Assembly: GCA_949741915.1 (NCBI GenBank)
Contig: CATJOM010000036.1
Span: forward strand, 1 to 33,567
Length of the DNA: 33,567 bases
Source of the DNA: an uncultured Candidatus Melainabacteria bacterium
Lineage (GTDB): Bacteria; Cyanobacteriota; Vampirovibrionia; Gastranaerophilales; Gastranaerophilaceae
Direction: 5' to 3'
A model generated the notes under the pieces. That model did no database searches, was not told the origin of the DNA, and was given only the letters and a program-made list of their open reading frames with translations. Within the stretch, counting starts at the first letter, position 1. Every line of letters starts with the position of its first letter. The translations under genes and the position numbers were made by a program. Shown in pieces: positions 25,172-31,842 of this stretch.

Positions 25172-26470
25172 TTACGAACCTGCTAAAACTATTGTAAAAT
25201 CACGCCCTGCCTTATTTAAGCCTATAGGATCATAAACTGTTTGTTTTTCCTTTATATCAGGAATTTCTTTTTTTAAGATAGCAATGGTATCGTTTGGCAA
25301 ATCAAGATTATGTATTGCAATATGATCATGTCCAAGCTTTGTTGCGGACCGCAAATTTACACTAAAACCATTACTTTCTAAAGCAGCCTTAAGATCTTTT
25401 GCCTTTGATTCCATATTGGAAGTATACAAAATACCAACTGTAATCGGCCCCTCAAGCACTTTTGGCTTATCTCTGTACACAAGCCTGTTTATGATTTCCT
25501 GCGTCTTTTCAGGGTCTAGTATCCAATAGCTTATACTGCCTCTCTGTGATGGAGAGCCTGGCAATGTTGCAACTTGAACAGTCGACATATCAACACTTTT
25601 TGCAAGGGCAGCATATTGAGACAATTCATACACAGATAAATCAGTCAAAATATACTTGGGCAAAATCTTTAAAACTTCAGGAATTTTGACCAAAACCTGC
25701 GGATCTTTAAGCCTTTCGCCAAGCGCATTAAAGAACCACTGCTGACGTCTTATTCTGCCTATATCACCAAGGGCGTCTTTTCTAAACCTCATGTATCCTT
25801 CAGCCTCTTTGCCGCTTAGGATTCTATCACCCTTAGGAAGATTTATATGAAGCCCGCCAGCAGAATCATGATAGTACATATCTTTTTCAATATATATAGG
25901 AAGCCCGCCAATTGTATCGATAAACTTAACAAACGCAAGGTTTGACAAAACAATGTAATGATCAACCCTGATTCCAAAAGTTTCTTCTACAGTTTTAACA
26001 GTAAGATTTATGCCGCCGTAAGCAAAAGCATGATTAATTTTATCAGGCTTTGTCCTGTCTGCTATATAAACCTTGCTATCCCTTGGAATTGAGATGACAT
26101 TCACATTTTTTCCATGAGGCGCAATACTTACAATTAGCATGGCATCTGATCTGTTTCCCTTAAAAGCATCCTCGCCTTTTTCTGTGGCATCTATCCCAAG
26201 CACAAGAATATTTTGTCTTTTGGCTGAAAATGGAAGTGAAAACTCCACTCTTTTTTCAGGGTCTGCAACCTTTCCAGCGAATGATGAAACATCCCCAACA
26301 AAAGTTACAACTTCACTTCTATACAAAACAACGGCAACAACTATTAAGATTAATAAACTTCCAAAGAAAGATTTAAAAAAACTACCTGCAATATTTTGAT
26401 TTGAATTTTTTCTTCTAACCGGTTTTATGGCCGGCTTGTATGCATTTCTTGGATCATATAACTGATTCAT
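25172..26470 (-). CDS. LytR-CpsA-Psr (LCP) family protein
   Basis: A 432-residue membrane-anchored protein: a basic cytoplasmic tail, one helix at about 34-51, then an extracytoplasmic LCP domain with NILVLGIDATEKGED, RSDAMLIVSI, VISIPRDSKVYI, DKINHAFAYGG and MRFRKDALGDIGRIRRQQ. The Asp and Arg residues in these motifs bind the polyprenyl pyrophosphate head. A LytR_C-type domain follows (VGILYTSNMESKAKDLKAALESNGF). LCP enzymes move glycopolymers from undecaprenyl carriers to peptidoglycan; cyanobacteria-like lineages also have them. The start has only a weak ribosome site. It is divergent from the TPR gene. Confidence 0.92.
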   Translation of the reverse strand: MNQLYDPRNAYKPAIKPVRRKNSNQNIAGSFFKSFFGSLLILIVVAVVLYRSEVVTFVGDVSSFAGKVADPEKRVEFSLPFSAKRQNILVLGIDATEKGEDAFKGNRSDAMLIVSIAPHGKNVNVISIPRDSKVYIADRTKPDKINHAFAYGGINLTVKTVEETFGIRVDHYIVLSNLAFVKFIDTIGGLPIYIEKDMYYHDSAGGLHINLPKGDRILSGKEAEGYMRFRKDALGDIGRIRRQQWFFNALGERLKDPQVLVKIPEVLKILPKYILTDLSVYELSQYAALAKSVDMSTVQVATLPGSPSQRGSISYWILDPEKTQEIINRLVYRDKPKVLEGPITVGILYTSNMESKAKDLKAALESNGFSVNLRSATKLGHDHIAIHNLDLPNDTIAILKKEIPDIKEKQTVYDPIGLNKAGRDFTIVLAGS

Positions 26471-26597
26471 AATTGATTACTCATGGTTTATAAATAAACT
26501 TTACTTATACGCAAAAATTATACTTTAAAAATTTTAAGTTGCAAAACAAATTAAATAAATGTTACCATTTTAATATAAACAGAGGAAATTAAAATTT

Positions 26598-27176
26598 ATG
26601 AAAAAGATAATCTTTACCTTCTTGCTTCTGATATCAGCACTGATAATTTTCAGCCCAAATAAAGCCTCTGCTGATGAATTAAGCATTAAATCTCAGGCGT
26701 ATGTACTTTATAACACTAACAATTTAGATGAAACCCTAAAACTTTTAAATAGCCTGCCTGACGATGAGAAAGATGAGGAGGTTTATGTCATAATCGCAAA
26801 CGTTTATGAGGATAAAAATAACGTTGATAAAGCCGTTGAAAACCTTAACCATTCTTTAAGAATAAACCCCGAGTATTACAAAGCATATTATAATCTTGGA
26901 TGTATATTTCTAAGCAAAAAGGCTTACAATCTTGCTGAAAAAAATCTGCTCCTGGCAATCAAATACAATAAAGATTTTGCGCATTCCTATTATAATCTCG
27001 GAACACTCTATATAAAAACAGGTGATTTTGACAAGGCAAAGAAAAACCTCCTAAAGGCAATTTATCTAAAAAATGATGAAAAAGACTTTTACTTAAACCT
27101 TGCCTATGCATATAAATTCTTAGGAAAAGAAAAGGATGCAAAAAGATTTTTAGAGATTTATAACAGCAGTAAATAA
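26598..27176 (+). CDS. Exported TPR-repeat protein
   Basis: A 192-residue protein with a signal peptide (MKKIIFTFLLLISALIIF, likely cut after Ala-Ser-Ala near 26), followed by about four tetratricopeptide repeats. The clearest are DKAVENLNHSLRINPEYYKAYYNLG, then YNLAEKNLLLAIKYNKDFAHSYYNLG, then FDKAKKNLLKAIYLKNDE, given here by their key cores NPEYYKAYYNLG and DFAHSYYNLGTLY. TPRs bind proteins; the partner is unknown. GAGG lies upstream of the ATG but at a long spacing. It is monocistronic and divergent from the LCP gene. Confidence 0.85.
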   Translation: MKKIIFTFLLLISALIIFSPNKASADELSIKSQAYVLYNTNNLDETLKLLNSLPDDEKDEEVYVIIANVYEDKNNVDKAVENLNHSLRINPEYYKAYYNLGCIFLSKKAYNLAEKNLLLAIKYNKDFAHSYYNLGTLYIKTGDFDKAKKNLLKAIYLKNDEKDFYLNLAYAYKFLGKEKDAKRFLEIYNSSK

Positions 27177-27352
27177 GTTACTTTGTTTTATTTAAACGGG
27201 GCATCCTACATCTACTTACTTCAAAAATAAAAGAATCAATAAATGCGGGCGCAAATTTACTGAAAAATTTAAAAAATACTTGAATACCAAATTTTGCCAA
27301 AATGTAACAAAAAATTAACAAATCCATAGCTATGCGGTTAAATTTTTGCACT

Positions 27353-27358
27353 ATAATG
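27353..27358 (+). promoter_or_regulatory. -10 box upstream of bioB
   Basis: A perfect TATAAT, 34 bases before the bioB ATG, in a conserved A/T-rich context. No good -35 box is seen, and I see no BirA-type operator palindrome. Confidence 0.4.
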
Positions 27359-27392
27359 GTTTTGTAAAAAACTTTATAGAGGCAGTTTAAAT

Positions 27393-28316
27393 ATGCTTAA
27401 TACAAAAATTGATAACAAAACGCTTTTAGAACTTTACAATGTACCACTCGAAGAACTATTAGTGGAAGCCAAAAAATATAATTCAGATACGGTCGAATTT
27501 TGTTCCCTTATTAGCGCACGAACCGGAAAATGCTCTGAAAGCTGTAAATATTGTGCTCAAAGCTCTTATTATATGACAGATATATACACACACCCGCTTG
27601 TTAAGGTGGAAGATGTTATAAACACTGCAAAAGAAGCTAAAAAGAACGGCGCAACCCGCTTTGCTATCGTAACATCAGGAAGAGGCCCAAAACAAAGTGA
27701 TATGCCAATTATGTGCGAAATGATAAGAGAAATCAATAATCTTGGCTTAAAAAGCTGTGCATCTTTAGGCCTTTTAAACAAAGAAATAGTTAATCAATTT
27801 AAAGAAGCAGGCCTTGTCCGCTATCATCACAACATTAACACTTCAAGAAGCTATCATCCCAATATCACAACAACTCACGCATTTGATGATAGAATAAACA
27901 CAATCAATCTGATAAAAGAAGCAGGAATTGAAATATGCTCAGGCGTTATTATAGGGATGGGCGAAACTATTGAACAAAGAGTTGAAATGGCATTGAATTT
28001 AGCTGAAATTCACCCAAATTCCATTCCTGTAAACTTTTTAACCCCAATAAAGGGTACTCCGTTTGAATCTTACGAAGATAAAATTAACGAAGAACATATT
28101 TTAAGAACACTCGCTATAATTAAAATTGCCAACCCTGACTCTGTTGTACGATTTGCCGGAGGACGAAAATTAAGATTAATCAAAGAAAATATGGAAACGG
28201 CCCTAAAATACACGGTTAACGGTATTCTTATCGGCAATTACCTTACAACCATAGGAATTGAGCCCGATGAAGATTTAAAAACACTTGAAAAATTAGGAAA
28301 AAAACTCTATGTATGA
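27393..28316 (+). CDS. bioB: Biotin synthase, anaerobe-type
   Basis: A 307-residue radical SAM enzyme that inserts sulfur into dethiobiotin. The radical SAM cysteines are Cys47, Cys51 and Cys54 (GKCSESCKYCAQSS). Family motifs RYHHNINTSRSYHPNITTTH, CSGVIIGMGE, PVNFLTPIKGTP and RFAGGRK follow. Cys122 and Cys182 match two cysteines of the second cluster, but the first is replaced: FAIVTSGRGP has Ala91 where E. coli-type enzymes have Cys. An extra Cys37 lies in EFCSLISARTGKC. This pattern fits the anaerobe class reported to use an auxiliary [4Fe-5S] cluster. AGAGG precedes ATG; it overlaps ruvA by eight bases. No other biotin gene is in the window. Confidence 0.93.
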   Translation: MLNTKIDNKTLLELYNVPLEELLVEAKKYNSDTVEFCSLISARTGKCSESCKYCAQSSYYMTDIYTHPLVKVEDVINTAKEAKKNGATRFAIVTSGRGPKQSDMPIMCEMIREINNLGLKSCASLGLLNKEIVNQFKEAGLVRYHHNINTSRSYHPNITTTHAFDDRINTINLIKEAGIEICSGVIIGMGETIEQRVEMALNLAEIHPNSIPVNFLTPIKGTPFESYEDKINEEHILRTLAIIKIANPDSVVRFAGGRKLRLIKENMETALKYTVNGILIGNYLTTIGIEPDEDLKTLEKLGKKLYV

Positions 28317-28935
28317 TTACATAAAAGGCACACTTATTTTTAAAAATTTAGACACTGCAGTGGTTGAAAACAATGGTATTGGCTATAAATTTTTAATTAA
28401 TTCTAGAACATCAGCGCTCTTGGGTGAAATCAATGAAGAAGTCAAAGTTTACACAAAACTTATCCATAAAGAAGATACAATGTACCTTGCGGGTTTTAAA
28501 CAAAAAGAGGACAGGGCTATTTTTGATATCCTGACATCTGTTTCAGGCATAGGCACAAAGGTTGCAATGGTTCTTTTAGATGAATTTTCAGGTTCTGAGC
28601 TGATAAATGCAGTGCTTGAGGGCGACTACAAATTAATTTCAAGAGCAAAAGGCGTCGGGCCAAAGCTTGCACAAAAAATAATTCTAGAATTAAAGGGCAA
28701 ACTTACTAATCAGGATATAATCTCAAACATTATGGAAGACAAGGTTTCTAGTCTCTCAACATCCAAAAACCACATCTCAAAAGAAACAATCAAAGAAGTA
28801 CAGGCTATCCTTCAATCCCTTGGCTACAGCCAAAATGAATATATGGACGCAATTGAAAAATGCGCCAGTACAATAGAAAAAGATAATAGCGAAGAATTAT
28901 TAAAAGAAACACTTAAAATATTGTCGATGGAGTAA
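28309..28935 (+). CDS. ruvA: Holliday junction DNA helicase subunit RuvA
   Basis: A 208-residue protein of usual length. The OB-fold domain I starts MYDYIKGTLIFKNLDTAVVENNGIGYKF; domain II has two helix-hairpin-helix motifs (SVSGIGTKVAMVLL and RAKGVGPKLAQKIILELKGKL); and domain III, the RuvB-binding end, is at the C-terminus (KEVQAILQSLGYSQNEYMDAIEKC). RuvA tetramers hold the four-way junction for RuvB-driven migration. It overlaps bioB, so translation is coupled. RuvB and RuvC are not nearby. Confidence 0.96.
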   Translation: MYDYIKGTLIFKNLDTAVVENNGIGYKFLINSRTSALLGEINEEVKVYTKLIHKEDTMYLAGFKQKEDRAIFDILTSVSGIGTKVAMVLLDEFSGSELINAVLEGDYKLISRAKGVGPKLAQKIILELKGKLTNQDIISNIMEDKVSSLSTSKNHISKETIKEVQAILQSLGYSQNEYMDAIEKCASTIEKDNSEELLKETLKILSME

Positions 28936-28951
28936 AAGAATCATGCCCATC

Positions 28952-28980
28952 TTGACAAACCACATACTATAGTAAATAAT
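28952..28980 (+). promoter_or_regulatory. Consensus-like promoter reading into the tiny-peptide locus
   Basis: TTGACA at 28952-28957 is a perfect -35 box; 17 bases later AATAAT (28975-28980) matches the -10 consensus at five of six positions. The predicted start is about 28987, exactly at the left arm of the hairpin that ends the minus-strand peptide transcript. It would produce RNA antisense to that transcript. It could instead be a distant promoter of glgA. Confidence 0.6.
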
Positions 28981-29044
28981 AAAAATGTAGGGCGAAGCTC
29001 CTGAAAAGTAAAGTATACATCAAGAGCTTTTCTTCACACCCTAC
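28974..29044 (-). terminator. Terminator of the tiny-peptide transcript
   Basis: Read on the minus strand, GTAGGG (29044-29039) pairs with CCCTAC (28992-28987), and the inner AAGCTC/GAGCTT arms (29029-29024 with 29000-28995) extend the stem. ATTTTTATTATTT follows (28986-28974). The stem begins five bases after the peptide's stop codon. On the plus strand the same stem is followed by a weaker T-rich stretch. Confidence 0.7.
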
Positions 29045-29048
29045 GGTT

Positions 29049-29114
29049 TTACAATTTTGATGCTATTACTGCAATTGCAAAGGCCAGTAATAGCACTATT
29101 ATTTGCTTCACCAT
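29049..29114 (-). CDS. Tiny hydrophobic peptide, type I toxin-like
   Basis: A 21-residue ORF beginning MVKQIIVLLLAF and ending VIASKL: one membrane-length hydrophobic helix with a lysine near each end. The ribosome site is the best in the window, AAGGAGGTG at 29128-29120, six bases from ATG. A leader ORF of eight codons (start 29145) ends with a TGA inside that ribosome site. The transcript has its own terminator, and a plus-strand promoter faces it. These traits fit a type I toxin of the Hok/Fst/Ibs kind or another small membrane protein. There is no recognisable family name. Confidence 0.6.
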   Translation of the reverse strand: MVKQIIVLLLAFAIAVIASKL

Positions 29115-29304
29115 AGTTTCACCTCCTTCCATCCAATTTCTTCATAAATTGCGTGTGACAGAAGTTTGGCTTGCATAAAGCCCTACAGACTTATTCTGCA
29201 AGATTTGTTTCGATTTTTAAAATATATAATTTTCCTTAACATTCTATTTAAAACAAATTTTGCAAATGATAAGATAAATAAAACAGGATGGATAGAGGAA
29301 AATT

Positions 29305-30735
29305 ATGACACAGAATAAATTAAAAGTTTTAATTGCAAGTGCTGAAATGGCACCATATTCAAAAGTTGGCGGCCTGGCGGATGTTGTTGGCGAATTGCCT
29401 CCTTATTTAGAAAAGGAAGGAGCTGAAGTCTGTGTATTTACACCACTCTATGGCTGCATTGATGAAGAAAAATGGGGAATAGAAGAGCTCCCGAATTCTG
29501 AACTAACTCTTGATATGGGAAATTCGCGCCATGTATTCAAACTAAAAATAGCAAAACACCCAAAATCAAAAAACGTAAATATTTTCTTTGTCGACAACCC
29601 TAAGTATTACTCCTGCTTTAATGTAGTTTATCCAATGTGGTGCGATGAAATGTATGAAATGCAAAGATATGTTTCATTCTCACTTGCTGTCTTAGAATAT
29701 GCAAAGCTTTTAAATTTTAAAGCAGACATAATCCACGCCAATGACTGGCATACGGCAATGCTTCCTGTTTATTTAAAATCAAACTACAAATATGATGAAT
29801 TCTACAAAAATACAAAATCAATCTTCACTATCCACAATCTCGCCTATCAGGGTTCTTGCGATAAGGCAATCATTGATTTTTCAAATATGCGCTGGGATAA
29901 TGTTTACCATGACAACTGTGTTGAACACTATGGCAGAGTAAACTGGTTGAAAGGCGCACTATATTGTGCCGATAAAATCACAACGGTTTCGCCAAGGTAT
30001 GCAAGAGAAATCCTAGGCGGAGAATTTGGCGAAGGAATGGACTACACCCTAAGGGGTCAAACCTACAAACTTTGCGGAATCTTAAACGGCACAACGTATG
30101 ATAAAAAAGATTTCAAAAAATCTGAAAAGCCAAAATTTAAAGAAGAAGTCCAAAAAATGTTCGGCTTGAGTCTAAACCCGGATAGACCGCTTATTTCAAT
30201 GATTTCAAGACTGACATATCAAAAAGGGCTTGATTTAATTGACTTTGCAAAGTTTGACTTAATGAGTCTGCCGGCAGACTTTGTATTCCTTGGCACCGGC
30301 GAAAACGGGTATCAGAATATGCTTATCTGGAGCAGTAATAATTCATCTAATATCCGCGCCTGGATTGATTTTAAACCCGAATTATCTGAATTAATATACA
30401 AAGGCTCAGATATGTTTTTAATGCCATCCCTCTTTGAACCATGCGGCATAAGCCAGATGATAGCCTTAAAATATGGTACTCTACCAATAGTGCGTGCAGT
30501 AGGCGGCCTGGATGATACAATTATTGCTTATCCAAATGAAAAAGCAAACGGCTTTAAATTCTTAACATATGATGCTAAATCAATGGTTGATGAAATCAAA
30601 AAGGGCGTATGGACCTATATTGACAGACGGGATGAATTTAACAAAATGATAGATAACGCAATAAAATGCAGATTCACCTGGGATGATTCTGCCAAATGCT
30701 ACATCGCATTATATAAAGATGCACTTGGAATATAA
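29305..30735 (+). CDS. glgA: Glycogen (starch) synthase, GT5
   Basis: A 476-residue GT5 enzyme that extends glycogen from ADP-glucose. The ADP-glucose loop SKVGGLADVVGELP (Lys20) is at the N-terminus, with HANDWHTAMLPVYL, FTIHNLAYQG, and TVSPRYAREI in the first domain. The second domain has SMISRLTYQKGLDLI and the catalytic Glu motif MPSLFEPCGISQMIALKYG, then RAVGGLDDTI. AGAGGAAA is upstream of ATG. The gene is alone; a strong hairpin follows. The 369-base gap to ruvA holds the tiny-peptide locus. Confidence 0.96.
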   Translation: MTQNKLKVLIASAEMAPYSKVGGLADVVGELPPYLEKEGAEVCVFTPLYGCIDEEKWGIEELPNSELTLDMGNSRHVFKLKIAKHPKSKNVNIFFVDNPKYYSCFNVVYPMWCDEMYEMQRYVSFSLAVLEYAKLLNFKADIIHANDWHTAMLPVYLKSNYKYDEFYKNTKSIFTIHNLAYQGSCDKAIIDFSNMRWDNVYHDNCVEHYGRVNWLKGALYCADKITTVSPRYAREILGGEFGEGMDYTLRGQTYKLCGILNGTTYDKKDFKKSEKPKFKEEVQKMFGLSLNPDRPLISMISRLTYQKGLDLIDFAKFDLMSLPADFVFLGTGENGYQNMLIWSSNNSSNIRAWIDFKPELSELIYKGSDMFLMPSLFEPCGISQMIALKYGTLPIVRAVGGLDDTIIAYPNEKANGFKFLTYDAKSMVDEIKKGVWTYIDRRDEFNKMIDNAIKCRFTWDDSAKCYIALYKDALGI

Positions 30736-30752
30736 AATTTTGAAATTTATAA

Positions 30753-30795
30753 TGCCAAAATGCGGGCTTCCCATATACAAGCCGGCATTTTGGCA
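30753..30795 (+). terminator. Strong hairpin after glgA
   Basis: Seventeen-base arms, 30753-30769 and 30779-30795, pair at 16 positions with a single G-G mismatch and a nine-base loop; the outer core is TGCCAAAATGC/GCATTTTGGCA. There is no T tract, so it may act as a 3' barrier or factor-dependent terminator. It lies between glgA and a convergent HTH gene. Confidence 0.7.
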
Positions 30796-30856
30796 AATAT
30801 ATGAAATCAAAAACTCCGAAGATGCGCACAAAATATTTATATAAGAAAAATATATT

Positions 30857-31063
30857 TTACCTTTTCTCCACCCATCTTATCTCATACCCGAGTATGTCCG
30901 CTATTTGTAAAATTTCATTATACTTAAGCGTTTGACGGTTAACCTTTGTTGTAAAATTTTGAATTGTATCATTTCTATTATATTTTTTAGATAATCTTGA
31001 ATGCACTTCTTTAATAGTGGTATTACACTGTGCTATGTATCCCTTAATAAAATTTTTCTCCAT
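30857..31063 (-). CDS. Small helix-turn-helix protein, copy A
   Basis: A 68-residue protein beginning MEKNFIKGYIAQCN. Its second half, TLKYNEILQIADILGYEIRWVEK, is the typical end of small XRE-like HTH proteins (helix 4-5 and a short strand). It is about 68% identical to copy B just upstream, with the last 24 residues almost unchanged and the putative recognition helix (about 30-43) altered. GAGG lies four bases before the ATG. It probably binds DNA as a dimer. Its own 147-base upstream region shows no copy of the TTGAAAGTAAA repeat. Confidence 0.7.
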   Translation of the reverse strand: MEKNFIKGYIAQCNTTIKEVHSRLSKKYNRNDTIQNFTTKVNRQTLKYNEILQIADILGYEIRWVEKR

Positions 31064-31210
31064 AAAACCTCAGATTATTTTATTCTAACAAATGCTCAAC
31101 ATAATAAAACAAATAATTTATAATAATGACAAATATTTAATTACAAGTATCATTTAATAGTAATATAAAAATATTCAAAACATCAAGTTTGAAATTTTAT
31201 GCAGCAAAAA

Positions 31211-31417
31211 CTAACTTTTCTCTACCCACCTTATCTCATAGCCTAAAACATCTGCTATTTGCAGTATTTCATTGTATTTAAGTGTTTGTTTATTTATCTT
31301 GCCGCCAAGGTTTTGAACGGTTGTCGCGATATTATATTTTTCCTGCAAAAGCTTATGCAGTTTGGTTAACGTACAATTACTCTGTGCTATATATCCTTTG
31401 ATTAAATTTTTTTCCAA
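31211..31417 (-). CDS. Small helix-turn-helix protein, copy B
   Basis: A 68-residue paralogue of copy A, starting at TTG with GAGG seven bases upstream. The segment TVQNLGGKINKQTLKYNEI is the likely recognition helix and following turn. It is divergent from the unit at 31593; the shared region holds two direct copies of TTGAAAGTAAA that overlap both putative promoters. I infer it controls itself and the divergent unit, but binding is unproved. Confidence 0.7.
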   Translation of the reverse strand: MEKNLIKGYIAQSNCTLTKLHKLLQEKYNIATTVQNLGGKINKQTLKYNEILQIADVLGYEIRWVEKS

Positions 31418-31430
31418 AATAACCTCAATA

Positions 31431-31481
31431 TTGAAAGTAAAACAATAATATACAAATTATTTCTTGACTTTTGAAAGTAAA
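31431..31481. promoter_or_regulatory. Direct repeats TTGAAAGTAAA, candidate operators
   Basis: Identical 11-base copies at 31431-31441 and 31471-31481 are exactly 40 bases apart, about four helical turns. A third, inverted copy with one change (TTAACTTTCAA) is at 31561-31571 in the leader of the 55-residue ORF, within a small hairpin. The second copy fills the spacer of the plus-strand promoter; the first is in the leader of the minus-strand HTH copy B. Confidence 0.6.
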
Positions 31482-31492
31482 TACTTTATAAT
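31464..31492 (+). promoter_or_regulatory. Consensus promoter for the 55-residue ORF unit
   Basis: TTGACT (31464-31469), a 17-base spacer and a perfect TATAAT (31487-31492) make the best promoter in the window. The spacer contains one TTGAAAGTAAA copy, so a bound regulator would block the polymerase. The start would be about 31499. Confidence 0.8.
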
Positions 31493-31592
31493 TAAATCAG
31501 AAAAATAATTTATACATATTTTAAGTTCATATTAAAATAAGACGCCCAAATTATCAAGCGTTAACTTTCAATACGCTAATTAAGGAAAACAG

Positions 31593-31760
31593 ATGGACAC
31601 AGATAAAATAATTCAAAGCAGGCTGAATGCCGTTGATGATAGTCTGAAACAAATATTTGAAACCGTTCTTGAGCTATACGCAGAAAAGAAATTCATTTCA
31701 TATCTTTTGCTTTTAAAAGAAGATGAAGAGCTGGAAAAGCAAATAATACATACAGATTAA
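31593..31760 (+). CDS. 55-residue helical protein, unknown
   Basis: A short ORF with AAGGAAAAC before the ATG, beginning MDTDKIIQSRLNAVDDSLKQ. It is predicted to be mostly helical and rich in Leu, Glu and Lys (LELYAEKKFISYLLLLKEDEELEK), with no membrane helix or motif. It is the first gene behind the consensus promoter with the TTGAAAGTAAA repeat and lies 82 bases before the Hcp-like gene. A weak terminator separates them. It could be a small binding or regulatory partner. Confidence 0.6.
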   Translation: MDTDKIIQSRLNAVDDSLKQIFETVLELYAEKKFISYLLLLKEDEELEKQIIHTD

Positions 31761-31787
31761 TGCAATACCGGCGTATTCCCCATCTTT

Positions 31788-31814
31788 AATTACCCGCCTT
31801 GGGAATTTTATTTT
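31788..31814 (+). terminator. Weak terminator or attenuator before the Hcp-like gene
   Basis: AATT-A-CCC (31788-31795) pairs with GGG-AATT (31801-31807) around a five-base loop and is followed by TTATTTT. With a bulge and only seven pairs it would be partial, letting some transcripts continue into the next gene. Confidence 0.5.
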
Positions 31815-31842
31815 GCAATATACCAAATACAATATTTGTATT

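Noticed and set aside
2358-31779. Shared 13-mer ATACCGGCGTATT in the rpsJ leader (minus) and near 31767 (plus) as a regulatory repeat
   Set aside because: In a window this size several chance 13-base matches are expected, and the flanks do not match.
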